Shown here: piece after piece, positions 55,191 through 62,235 of the stretch
Layout: every line of letters begins with the position of its first letter
Numbering within the stretch: the first letter of the stretch is position 1
NCBI GenBank assembly: GCA_041691815.1
Contig: JBEPTZ010000010.1
Location: forward strand, 1 to 62,235
Direction of reading: 5' to 3'
Origin: 70-18 sp041691815
Lineage (GTDB): Bacteria > Pseudomonadota > Alphaproteobacteria > Acetobacterales > Acetobacteraceae
Length of the DNA: 62,235 bases
Made by a program: the position numbers and the translations under genes
The notes under the pieces: generated by a model
Told to the model about the DNA's origin: nothing
Databases searched by the model: none
The model's input: only the letters and a program-made list of their open reading frames with translations

Positions 55191-57935
55191 ATGAGCGACC
55201 TGATGCGCACGCACCGCGCGCTGTGCAGCGCTTTCATCAGCGATGACCTGTTCCGCCGCACCCTCGGCGGCGGCCGCTCCGATCTCGGCACGGTGGCGCG
55301 CTATCTGGCCCTCCCGGTGCTGGAACGGCCGCTGCTGTCACTGTATTTCGATCCGTTCTTCTACCTGGTCTCCTACCCGGATGTGCATCAGCAGGGGCTC
55401 GACCCGCTGCTGCATTTTCTCGAATTCGGCCTGGCCGAACGGCGTTCGCCGCATCCGCTGATCGATCTGCATCATATCATCCACATCGACCCCCTGGCGC
55501 TCGGCGACCCGCCGGAGCCGGCACAGCTGGTGGATCTGCTGGAATACGACCTGGGCAGCCCCAGCCCCTATTTCGACCCGCAATTCTACCGCGAGCAGCT
55601 CGGCCCCAATGCCCCCGCCCACGGCATGCTGCGGCATTTCCTCGCCCGCGGCGTCTGGGATCACCGGCTGCCCAACCCCTGGCTGGACCCGATGTGGTAC
55701 GCCGACCGCAACAGCGACGTGCCCGACGAACCCTATGGCGCATTGCGCCACTTCGTGCTGACCGGCGACGCCGAGGCCCGCGCCGCCGGTCCGCGCTTCG
55801 ACGGCCGGCTGTACTGGGCGCGCTACCCCGACGTCGCCGAAGCCGCGGTGCCGCCGCTGCGCCACTACCTCGCCCGCGGCCGCGACGAAGGCCGCCAGGC
55901 GGCGCAGGATACCCAGTCCGACAGCGTATTCGCCGCCCCGGACATCGCCCGGCCGCTGCCCGCCGACCCGCAGCAGGCGCTGGCCGCCGACCACGACATG
56001 CGCGCCCGCCTGGCCGCCGCCCGGCAACAGGCCAAGGACCAGGTGCAGGTCTCGCCGCCGCTGCTGTGGCATGCCGACGACCCGGCGCGCGAGATCGCCG
56101 AACTGCGCTTCCCCGTCGTCACCGTGCCCCGCCTGTCGGTGCTGATCCCGGTGTTCAACGAGCCGCAGGTTACCGTCGAATGTCTGATGGCGCTGGCCGC
56201 CACGCTGCCGGACGCAGCCGTTGAGGTGGTGATCGCCGATGACTGCTCGACGGATGCGACGATCGCCCTGCTGGCCCAGGTGGCCAACCTGGTGGTCATC
56301 CGCCAACCACAGAATCTCGGCTTCATCGCGAATTGCAACGCTGCCTTCGCCCACTGCACCGGCGACTACGTGCTGCTGCTGAACAACGACGCCCAGCTGC
56401 TGCCCGGTGCGCTGGCCCGCATGGTCGCCGCACTTGACGCCGATTCCGGCCTCGCCGCGGTCGGCCCCAAGCTGCTCTACCCGGATGGCCGCCTGCAGGA
56501 AGCCGGCTGCTTCCTGAAGCCGAACGGCGAATCCGGCATGGTCGGCCTGTTCGCCGACCCGGCCGAGGGCGGCTACTGCATCGACCGCGATGTCGCCTAC
56601 TGCTCCGGCGCCGCCCTCATGCTCCGCCGGACGCTGATCGGCGACACCCTGTTCGACGACGCCTTCCGTCCGGCCTATTGCGAGGACGCCGATCTCTGCC
56701 TGCGCCTGCTCGCCGCCGGCCACCGCGTGCGCTACCTGCACGAGGCGGTGGTGGTGCATCACCTCAGCGTCTCCAGCAACCGCCAGTCGGTGGCCCGCAA
56801 GCTGCGCACCATCACTCGCAACCAGCAGACCCTGACCGAGCGCTGGGGCACGCTGCTCGGCGAGCTCGACCGCATCCGCCCGATCGCCTTCTACCTGCCG
56901 CAGTTCCACCCGACGCCGGAGAACGACCTGTGGTGGGGCCAGGGTTTCACCGAATGGACCAACGTCGCCAAGGCCCGCCCCAGCTATGCCGGCCACTACC
57001 AGCCGCACCTGCCGGCCGATCTCGGCTACTACGACCTGCGCACCGCCGAAACGCTCGACCGCCAGGCCCGGCTGGCGGCCCGCTACGGCATCGAGGGCTT
57101 CTGCGTATACTACTATAACTTTGGCACCCGCCGCGTGCTGTCCCGCCCGCTGGAGGTGGTGCGAGCCAACCTCGATATCCCGTTCCGCTGGTGCCTGTGC
57201 TGGGCCAACGAGAACTGGACCCGCCACTGGGACGGCGGCGCCCGCGAGATATTGCTTGAGCAGAGCTACGACCCTGCCACCATCCAGTCGATCCTCGCCG
57301 ACGTGGTCGCCCAGGCCGCCGACCCGCGCTATCTGCGCGTCGGCGGCCGCCCAATTTTCCTGGTCTACCGCCCGCTGATCCTGCCCGATCCGCCGGCCTT
57401 CGCCGCCGCCGCCCGCGCCGCTTTCGCCGCCGCCGGCTTCCCCGGCGTGCATCTCGTCTATGTCGAGAGCATGGAGGCGGTGGATGGCGGCGTCCGCCCC
57501 GCCGATCTCGGCTTCGACGCCTGCGTCGAATTCCCGCCGCACGGCCGCGCCGTGCCCAGCGCCACCAGCGCCCAGATCACCAAGCCGGGCTGGAGCGGCT
57601 ACCGCTACGACTACCCGGAAACCGTCCGCGCCTTCGCCAGCCGCCCCTCGGTCGCCTACACCCGCTACCCCGCGGTGTTCCCCAGCTGGGACAACACCCC
57701 ACGCCAGCCAATGCGCGGCACCAGCTTCGACGCCGCCACCCCCGAGGCCTTCCGCGTCTACGTCGAAGCCAAGATCGACGAAATCCGCAGCTTCCACATG
57801 CGCGACCAACGCCTGCTGTTCGTCAACGCCTGGAACGAATGGGCCGAGGGCACCCACCTGGAACCCGACACCGGCCACGGCCACCGCTGGCTGGAAGCCC
57901 TCCGCGACGCCGTCGCCGCCAAAAGCTGGGCCTGA
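55191..57935 (+). CDS. Glycosyltransferase: YPDV repeats, GT2 and WbsX domains fused
   Basis: 914 aa. Order: four degenerate YPDV/HFLxxG repeats (about 45-240), a GT2 domain (about 305-545; SVLIPVFNEPQVTVECLMAL, VIADDCSTD, LLNNDAQLLPGAL, YCEDADLCLRLL), then a WbsX domain (about 560-905; IAFYLPQFHPTPENDLWWGQGFTEWTN, GIEGFCVYYYNF, FRWCLCWANENWTRHWDG, FVNAWNEWAEGTHLEPD). Both catalytic domains look intact, so it may add two sugars in sequence to a surface polysaccharide. Confidence 0.9.
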   Translation: MSDLMRTHRALCSAFISDDLFRRTLGGGRSDLGTVARYLALPVLERPLLSLYFDPFFYLVSYPDVHQQGLDPLLHFLEFGLAERRSPHPLIDLHHIIHIDPLALGDPPEPAQLVDLLEYDLGSPSPYFDPQFYREQLGPNAPAHGMLRHFLARGVWDHRLPNPWLDPMWYADRNSDVPDEPYGALRHFVLTGDAEARAAGPRFDGRLYWARYPDVAEAAVPPLRHYLARGRDEGRQAAQDTQSDSVFAAPDIARPLPADPQQALAADHDMRARLAAARQQAKDQVQVSPPLLWHADDPAREIAELRFPVVTVPRLSVLIPVFNEPQVTVECLMALAATLPDAAVEVVIADDCSTDATIALLAQVANLVVIRQPQNLGFIANCNAAFAHCTGDYVLLLNNDAQLLPGALARMVAALDADSGLAAVGPKLLYPDGRLQEAGCFLKPNGESGMVGLFADPAEGGYCIDRDVAYCSGAALMLRRTLIGDTLFDDAFRPAYCEDADLCLRLLAAGHRVRYLHEAVVVHHLSVSSNRQSVARKLRTITRNQQTLTERWGTLLGELDRIRPIAFYLPQFHPTPENDLWWGQGFTEWTNVAKARPSYAGHYQPHLPADLGYYDLRTAETLDRQARLAARYGIEGFCVYYYNFGTRRVLSRPLEVVRANLDIPFRWCLCWANENWTRHWDGGAREILLEQSYDPATIQSILADVVAQAADPRYLRVGGRPIFLVYRPLILPDPPAFAAAARAAFAAAGFPGVHLVYVESMEAVDGGVRPADLGFDACVEFPPHGRAVPSATSAQITKPGWSGYRYDYPETVRAFASRPSVAYTRYPAVFPSWDNTPRQPMRGTSFDAATPEAFRVYVEAKIDEIRSFHMRDQRLLFVNAWNEWAEGTHLEPDTGHGHRWLEALRDAVAAKSWA

Positions 57936-59104
57936 TGCCAACCCCCACCCTCGACGACATCCCGATCACCGTCATCGGCCACCCCTGGGCGCCGATCGGC
58001 ATGGGCGAGCAACTCCGCAGCCACCTCGCGGCCGGCAACGCCGTCGGCCTGCACCACCAGGTGTTCGACATCTTCCGCTACGCCCAGCGCACCGACCCCG
58101 CCCACGCCAGCCTGGTGCAACCGCTGGAACGCCCCGATGTGCCCGCCGGCATCCGCATCTTCCACATCAACGGCGATGAGATCGACCGCGTCATCGAAGC
58201 CTTCGAGGCCCAGGGCAACGATTTCGCCGCCGGCTACAACATCGTCGTCCCGGCCTGGGAACTGCCGACCTACCCCGCCGAATGGGCGAAAAAACTGCGC
58301 CGGTTCGACGAGACCTGGGCACTCTCCGCCTTCATCCAGTCCGCCCTCGCCGCCGCCGGCATCAAAGCCCCGCTGATCGGCCAGGCCATCGAGCCGCCGC
58401 CCGGTCCCTTGCTCTCCCGCCGCCATTTCGGCATCCGCGAATCCGCCTTCGTGCTGCTCACCTTCTTCGACCTGTCCTCCTACGCCAGCCGCAAGAACCC
58501 GTTCGCCGTCATCGACCTGTTCAACCGCCTGCGCGCCGAATCCCCGTTCCGCGACCTCCATCTGGTGCTGAAAGCCAAAAACGGCGAACGCGACGCCCAG
58601 GACTGGGCCGCCACCGTCGCCACCGACGCACAGATCCAGATCATCGACACCCCGCTCGACACACTCGCCGTGCGCAGCCTGATCAACGCCTGCGACTGCT
58701 TCGTCTCGCTGCACCGCGCCGAGGGCTTCGGCCGTGGCCCCGGCGAGGCGATGGCGCTCGGCCGCCTCGCCATGGCCACCGGCTGGTCCGGCAATCTCGA
58801 CTTCATGACCGCGAGCAATTCCCTGCTGGTCCGCCACGCCATGCTGAAACTCGGCCCCGACGACTACCCGCACTGGCAAGGCCAAAGCTGGGCCGACCCC
58901 GACCTCGCCCACGCCTGCGCCCTGCTCCGCCCGGTGCTCGACGACCCCGCCCGTGGGGCCGCCATCGCCCGCCGCGGCCAGGCCGAGGCCCTCCGCAGCC
59001 ACGGCAACCGCGCCGTCGGCCTGCGCATCCTCGCCCGCCTGCAGGAGATTGCCGCCAAATTCACCGCCGACGGAAAGGCGCCGCGCGGCCGCAAGCGCAA
59101 GTAG
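57935..59104 (+). CDS. Family 4 glycosyltransferase
   Basis: 389 aa; the ATG overlaps the previous TGA by one base. GT-B fold: N-terminal IGHPWAPIGMGEQLRSHL, IFHINGDEI, and the C-terminal sugar-nucleotide site SLHRAEGFGRGPGEAMALGRLAMATGWSGNLD with the EGFG...E motif of GT4. The basic C-terminus ends RGRKRK. Translationally coupled to the GT2-WbsX enzyme, hence the same polysaccharide. Confidence 0.88.
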   Translation: MPTPTLDDIPITVIGHPWAPIGMGEQLRSHLAAGNAVGLHHQVFDIFRYAQRTDPAHASLVQPLERPDVPAGIRIFHINGDEIDRVIEAFEAQGNDFAAGYNIVVPAWELPTYPAEWAKKLRRFDETWALSAFIQSALAAAGIKAPLIGQAIEPPPGPLLSRRHFGIRESAFVLLTFFDLSSYASRKNPFAVIDLFNRLRAESPFRDLHLVLKAKNGERDAQDWAATVATDAQIQIIDTPLDTLAVRSLINACDCFVSLHRAEGFGRGPGEAMALGRLAMATGWSGNLDFMTASNSLLVRHAMLKLGPDDYPHWQGQSWADPDLAHACALLRPVLDDPARGAAIARRGQAEALRSHGNRAVGLRILARLQEIAAKFTADGKAPRGRKRK

Positions 59105-59123
59105 CCAGCGGCCGCGCCACCCT

Positions 59124-59194
59124 CTCAGGCGGCGAACAGCCGCTGGAAGATGTTCGGCCCTCAGGCGGCGAACAGCCGCTGGAAGATGTTCGGC
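59124..59194. repeat. 36-bp tandem duplication at a gene 3' end
   Basis: A 35-base sequence occurs at 59124-59158 and again at 59160-59194. In the minus-strand reading it encodes PNIFQRLFAA-stop twice: the C-terminal tail and stop codon of the gene at 59161 are repeated just beyond its own stop, in frame. Only base 36 of the unit differs. Confidence 0.93.
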
Positions 59195-59802
59195 TTGTGG
59201 AACCTGATCGTCGGCTTGAACTGGATGCGCCCCTCGCTGGCCCGCCCGAGTTCGACGTTGCCTTTGCCGCGGGCATATTTGTGCTTGCCGGCCGAACCGT
59301 CCTTGGCAAACGAATCGATCGCTCCGACATAGCCGTAGAACGTGCATGACTTGTAGCCGCGGGTGTACATCTCATCGGCGATCAGCCGGGCAAACGGCGG
59401 CCCCTCCACCTCCGGGTCGCTGCCGATCACCCCGGTTTCCGCACTGTGGCAGTTGAAGCATTTGATCTTGCCGCTGAAGGTCTTGCGCAGGCCGCTCTTG
59501 ATCAGCCGGTCCACCACCGTCGTGTAGTTGACCCGCTCGCCGCCGCGCCCGCCCTCGATCGAGCGAAATCCCGGCATGCCGTGGCCGCGGATGTAGATCT
59601 GGCCGTTACCCATCCCGGCCAGGAACGGGTCTTTCTTGCCATCGAACCAGACCTGCGTCGCCACGTTGCCCTTGGCGATCTCCCGGTCGATCTCGATCTG
59701 GTTCTTGTTGTAGCCGCCTTCCATGTTGCCGTATTCAAACTGGGCAGCCAGGATGTTGGTGCCGTTCACGTCGAACGGCATGTAGAAAAGCTTGTCGGTC
59801 AT
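59161..59802 (-). CDS. Unknown protein with caspase-like (clan CD) His/Cys signature
   Basis: 213 aa. GQIYIRGHGMPGFRSI has a strand ending in G-H-G (His74), and KIKCFNCHSAETG has a strand ending in N-C-H-S-A (Cys118), the spacing and context of the His/Cys dyad in clan CD peptidases (caspase, CHAT, gingipain, MARTX CPD). FARLIADEMYTRGYKSCTFYGYVGA also resembles that fold. No signal peptide. Could be a small protease or effector; not proven. It is divergent from tauD and stands after the GT4 gene. Confidence 0.6.
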   Translation of the reverse strand: MTDKLFYMPFDVNGTNILAAQFEYGNMEGGYNKNQIEIDREIAKGNVATQVWFDGKKDPFLAGMGNGQIYIRGHGMPGFRSIEGGRGGERVNYTTVVDRLIKSGLRKTFSGKIKCFNCHSAETGVIGSDPEVEGPPFARLIADEMYTRGYKSCTFYGYVGAIDSFAKDGSAGKHKYARGKGNVELGRASEGRIQFKPTIRFHKPNIFQRLFAA

Positions 59803-60045
59803 TGTAGATGCCTCGCCTTCACACTGAATTTTGATTGCCGCTGTTCATCAAATACCGCTTGCGGCCAACCAAGCCTACATCCCGGCCATCCACCCGCATA
59901 GGCACCGCCCCAAAACAAAATCGCCACCCCACCTGGTTGCCGCTCCGGAACGGCGTAGGCGCCGGCATCGCACCCGCCGCCGCCCTCGCTGATTGACTTC
60001 CGCCCCACCCGGCGCTTGGCTCATCCCCAGCAACGGGAGCCACCC

Positions 60046-61128
60046 ATGTCCATCACCCAGACCCAACCCGCCCCGCTCACCGGCCGCCAGGCCTGGACCG
60101 GCGCCGAGCTCGCCGCCACCGGCGACTGGATCCGCACGCTGGACGACGCTCACCGCGCCGAGATCGACGCCGCCCTGTGCCGTCTGGAAACCCTCGACCG
60201 CAAGCTGTTCGGCTTCTCCCGCGCCGATTTCCCGCTCCCGCGCACCGCCGCCCTGCTCGCCGACATCGCCGGCGAACTGGAGCACGGCCGCGGCGCCGTC
60301 CGCCTGCGTGGCCTGCCGGTAGAGCGCTACACCGAGCCGCAGTTGCGCCGCATCTTCTGGGGCCTCGGCCGCCATCTCGGCACCGCCGTCTACCAGAACG
60401 CCAGCGGCGAAATCATGGGCGAGGTGCGCGACGAAACCAAACTCGCTGCCAAAACCTACGACGAAACCGCCGAGGGTGCCGTCGCCTCCGCCCGCGCCCG
60501 CTCCCGCTCCACCGGCCCGCTGCGCTGGCACACCGACCGCTGCGACGTCATCGCCCTGCTCTGCGTCCGCAACGCCCAGGCCGGCGGCGTCTCCAAGCTG
60601 GCCAGCATCGCCACCATCCACAACGAAATCCTCGCCCGCCGTCCCGATCTGCTGGCCCTGCTCTGCCAGGACTACTGGCGCTCGCGTCCCGCCGACGAAG
60701 ACGGCCATGCGGCGAGCAACGTCTTCGCCATGCCGGTATTCGGCTTCGCGGACGGCCGCATCACCAGCCAGTATTCCCGCACCTATGTCGAGCAGGCCCA
60801 GCAACTCCCCGGCGTGCCCACCCTCACCGCCGCGCAGAACGAAGCGCTCGACCTGCTGGCCGAAGTGGCGGAGGAGACCTGCCTGCACTCATCCTTCGAG
60901 GCCGGCGACATCCAGTTGCTCAACAACCACATCGTCTATCACGGCCGCACCGCCTACCAGGACGACGCCAGCACCCATCAGGAACGCCTGCTGTTCCGCC
61001 TCTGGCTCGCCATGCCGAACAGCCGCCCCCTGCCGGACGGCTTCGAAACCCTGTGGGGTGCAACCGCCCCCGGCGCCCTTCGCGGCGGCGTCATCCAACC
61101 TTCCACCGGCGCCAGGATTCCCGCATGA
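60046..61128 (+). CDS. TauD/TfdA-family 2-oxoglutarate/Fe(II) dioxygenase
   Basis: 360 aa from ATG 60046, CGGGAG upstream. The iron-binding HxD is in RWHTDRCD and the distal His in NNHIVYHGRTAYQDD; 2-oxoglutarate Arg in QERLLFRLWL. It belongs to the TauD family but not specifically to taurine dioxygenase; the substrate is unknown. It overlaps the next gene by four bases (ATGA). Confidence 0.87.
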   Translation: MSITQTQPAPLTGRQAWTGAELAATGDWIRTLDDAHRAEIDAALCRLETLDRKLFGFSRADFPLPRTAALLADIAGELEHGRGAVRLRGLPVERYTEPQLRRIFWGLGRHLGTAVYQNASGEIMGEVRDETKLAAKTYDETAEGAVASARARSRSTGPLRWHTDRCDVIALLCVRNAQAGGVSKLASIATIHNEILARRPDLLALLCQDYWRSRPADEDGHAASNVFAMPVFGFADGRITSQYSRTYVEQAQQLPGVPTLTAAQNEALDLLAEVAEETCLHSSFEAGDIQLLNNHIVYHGRTAYQDDASTHQERLLFRLWLAMPNSRPLPDGFETLWGATAPGALRGGVIQPSTGARIPA

Positions 61129-61859
61129 CCCAGCCGTCCGTCACGCCCGCCCTTCTCGCCCAACTCGCCCCCACCGGCACGCTGCGCGCCGCCATCAACC
61201 TCAGCAACTTCCTGCTGGTCAGCAGCCGCGGCGCCAACGGCGAACCGCAAGGTGTGGCACCCGACATGGCCCGCGCCGTCGCCGACGCCATCGGCGTGCC
61301 GATCCGCTACCTGCCGTTCCCCAGGCCCGGCGAACTGGCCGACGCGGTGGAGCAATGGGATATCGGCCTGATCGGCGCCGAACCGCAACGCGCCGAGAAA
61401 ATCGCCTTCTCCGCCGCCTACGCCGAAATCGAGGCCACCTACCTGGTCGCCGCCGGCTCGCCGATCACCGACCGCTCCCAGGTCGACCGCCCCGGCATCC
61501 GCATCGCCGTCTCCGCCCGCTCCGCCTACGGCCTCTGGCTCGACCGCAACATCCGCAACGCCTCGCTGCACCACGCCGAAGGCCTGGCCGGCGCCGTCGG
61601 CCTGTTCGCCACCGGCCAGTTCGACGTGCTGGCCGGCCTGCTCCCGGCCCTGCTCACCGACACCAGGCGCTTCCCCGGCAGCCGCATCCTCCCCGGCCAC
61701 TTCAGCACCGTGCAACAGGCCATCGGCACCCCGCGCGACCGCACCGCAGCCGCCGCCTTCCTCGCCGGTTTCGTTGAGATCGCGAAGGCGTCCGGGCTGG
61801 TGGCGCGGTTGATCGCCCAGCACGGCGTGCAGGGATTGTCGGTGGCAGGGAAGGGGTAG
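61125..61859 (+). CDS. Substrate-binding-fold protein without signal peptide
   Basis: 244 aa, type 2 periplasmic-binding fold (SBP_bac_3-like): GTLRAAINLSNFLL, GVAPDMARAVADAIGVPIRYLPFP, WDIGLIGAEPQRAEKIAFSAAY, and IRIAVSARSAYGLWL. It begins MTQPSVTPALLAQLAPTG, with no signal peptide, so it is probably cytoplasmic. Translationally coupled to the dioxygenase; no permease or ATPase gene follows. Its TAG stop abuts hairpin repeat H. Confidence 0.82.
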   Translation: MTQPSVTPALLAQLAPTGTLRAAINLSNFLLVSSRGANGEPQGVAPDMARAVADAIGVPIRYLPFPRPGELADAVEQWDIGLIGAEPQRAEKIAFSAAYAEIEATYLVAAGSPITDRSQVDRPGIRIAVSARSAYGLWLDRNIRNASLHHAEGLAGAVGLFATGQFDVLAGLLPALLTDTRRFPGSRILPGHFSTVQQAIGTPRDRTAAAAFLAGFVEIAKASGLVARLIAQHGVQGLSVAGKG

Positions 61860-61900
61860 CAAGCACTTCTTTTTGTGAACAAAAAGAAGCAAAAAAACTT
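61860..61900 (+). repeat. Dispersed hairpin repeat, copy H
   Basis: CAAGCA directly after the TAG of the preceding gene, perfect 11-bp stem CTTCTTTTTGT / ACAAAAAGAAG with a GA loop (61866-61889), then CAAAAAAACTTTTT. The only clear copy outside the first 26 kb. Confidence 0.85.
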
Positions 61901-62006
61901 TTTGCTTCAAGGCATCGAATTTGTGGTTGCGGGCGGGGGGCGCGAGCTTACAATAGCACAACGATATTTTTAACATCGCTTATTCGTGCGCTGCCCGGAG
62001 TCGCTC

Positions 62007-62235
62007 ATGCCACCCGTTGATGACACCTATTACAGCAGCGTCACCCTCATGACGCCCTCCGCTGGCCTGCTCCTGCCGCCGCAGAGTTTCGTCGACATCA
62101 GCGCCACCGGCGGCGGCAGCACCATCACCCGCACCGAAGGTGCCGACACCACCAACTACGTCTTCACCGCCACCCGCCACGGCGACCTCTCCGCCGCCGG
62201 CAGCGTCGCCTACGCCGTCACCGGCAGCACCAGCC
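62007..62235 (+). CDS. Start of a Calx-beta-like protein (truncated by window end)
   Basis: 76 codons visible, frame open to the edge. ATG 62007 with GGAG seven bases upstream. It reads MPPVDDTYYSSVTL, then TGGGSTITRTEGADTTNYVF, then TATRHGDLSAAGSVAYAVTG, the usual Calx-beta or adhesin/hemolysin repeat pattern (S-x-x-EG...F-x-x-x-R-x-GD...V-x-Y-x-V). No signal peptide in the visible part, which fits type I secretion. The remainder lies outside the window. Confidence 0.65.
   Translation, partial: MPPVDDTYYSSVTLMTPSAGLLLPPQSFVDISATGGGSTITRTEGADTTNYVFTATRHGDLSAAGSVAYAVTGSTS

Noticed and set aside
55338..57941. An 867-codon minus-strand frame opposite the GT2-WbsX gene.
   Set aside because: Gly/Ala/Val-rich composition typical of antisense shadows, no ribosome-binding site, while the plus strand has clear domains.

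Overview
The window is GC-rich (third codon positions are almost all G or C, so long antisense open frames are everywhere). It reads as a chromosomal piece of an alphaproteobacterium, most like the Acetobacteraceae. This is an inference from gene content: a TCA cluster in the order sdhCDAB ... mdh-sucCD-sucAB-lpd, a Usg-family gene, a cyanide-insensitive type cytochrome bd oxidase and a CIRCE-controlled groESL. I saw no rRNA, tRNA, CRISPR array, insertion sequence or phage gene.

Layout. (1) 75-14948, minus strand: a TCA supercluster read sdhC-sdhD-sdhA-sdhB, a tyrosine-phosphatase-like gene, zapE, then mdh-sucC-sucD-sucA-sucB-lpdA. (2) 15068-17598, minus: cydA-cydB plus a tiny DUF2474-like membrane peptide without an ATG start. 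(3) 17917-25658: D-2-hydroxyacid dehydrogenase, class A penicillin-binding protein, nadE, a small unknown gene, a divergent glutamyl-tRNA synthetase with damaged signature motifs, a VOC protein and a GST. (4) 25849-30716: an efflux locus (marR-emrA-emrB plus a second emrB paralogue) whose two promoters share a MarR-type palindrome. (5) 30722-34158: a PEP-CTERM beta-helix protein, uronate dehydrogenase, amidase. (6) 34241-41594: two cold-shock genes around a perfect 20-bp palindrome, groEL-groES with two CIRCE operators, usg, a methyltransferase, parE, dps. (7) 41648-48926: an MFS exporter, two unknown genes, and an Fe3+ ABC transporter with a Fur-like palindrome. (8) 48981-59104: surface-polysaccharide genes, the dTDP-L-rhamnose set rfbBACD plus a glycosyltransferase on the minus strand, and on the plus strand an acyltransferase, a YPDV-repeat protein, a GT2-WbsX fusion and a GT4. 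(9) 59161-62235: a small protein with a caspase-like His/Cys signature, a TauD-type dioxygenase coupled to a substrate-binding-fold protein with no signal peptide, and the start of a Calx-beta-like surface protein.

The most unusual thread is a family of short dispersed hairpin repeats, at least ten copies, nearly all in the first 26 kb. Stem sequences differ but stay paired, often with a GA loop. Copies occur singly or as facing inverted pairs, and where the outer end of a copy meets a gene it lies directly against the stop codon, which is TAG in five of six cases. Other points worth attention are the degenerate GltX, the possible clan-CD peptidase and the shared MarR operator.
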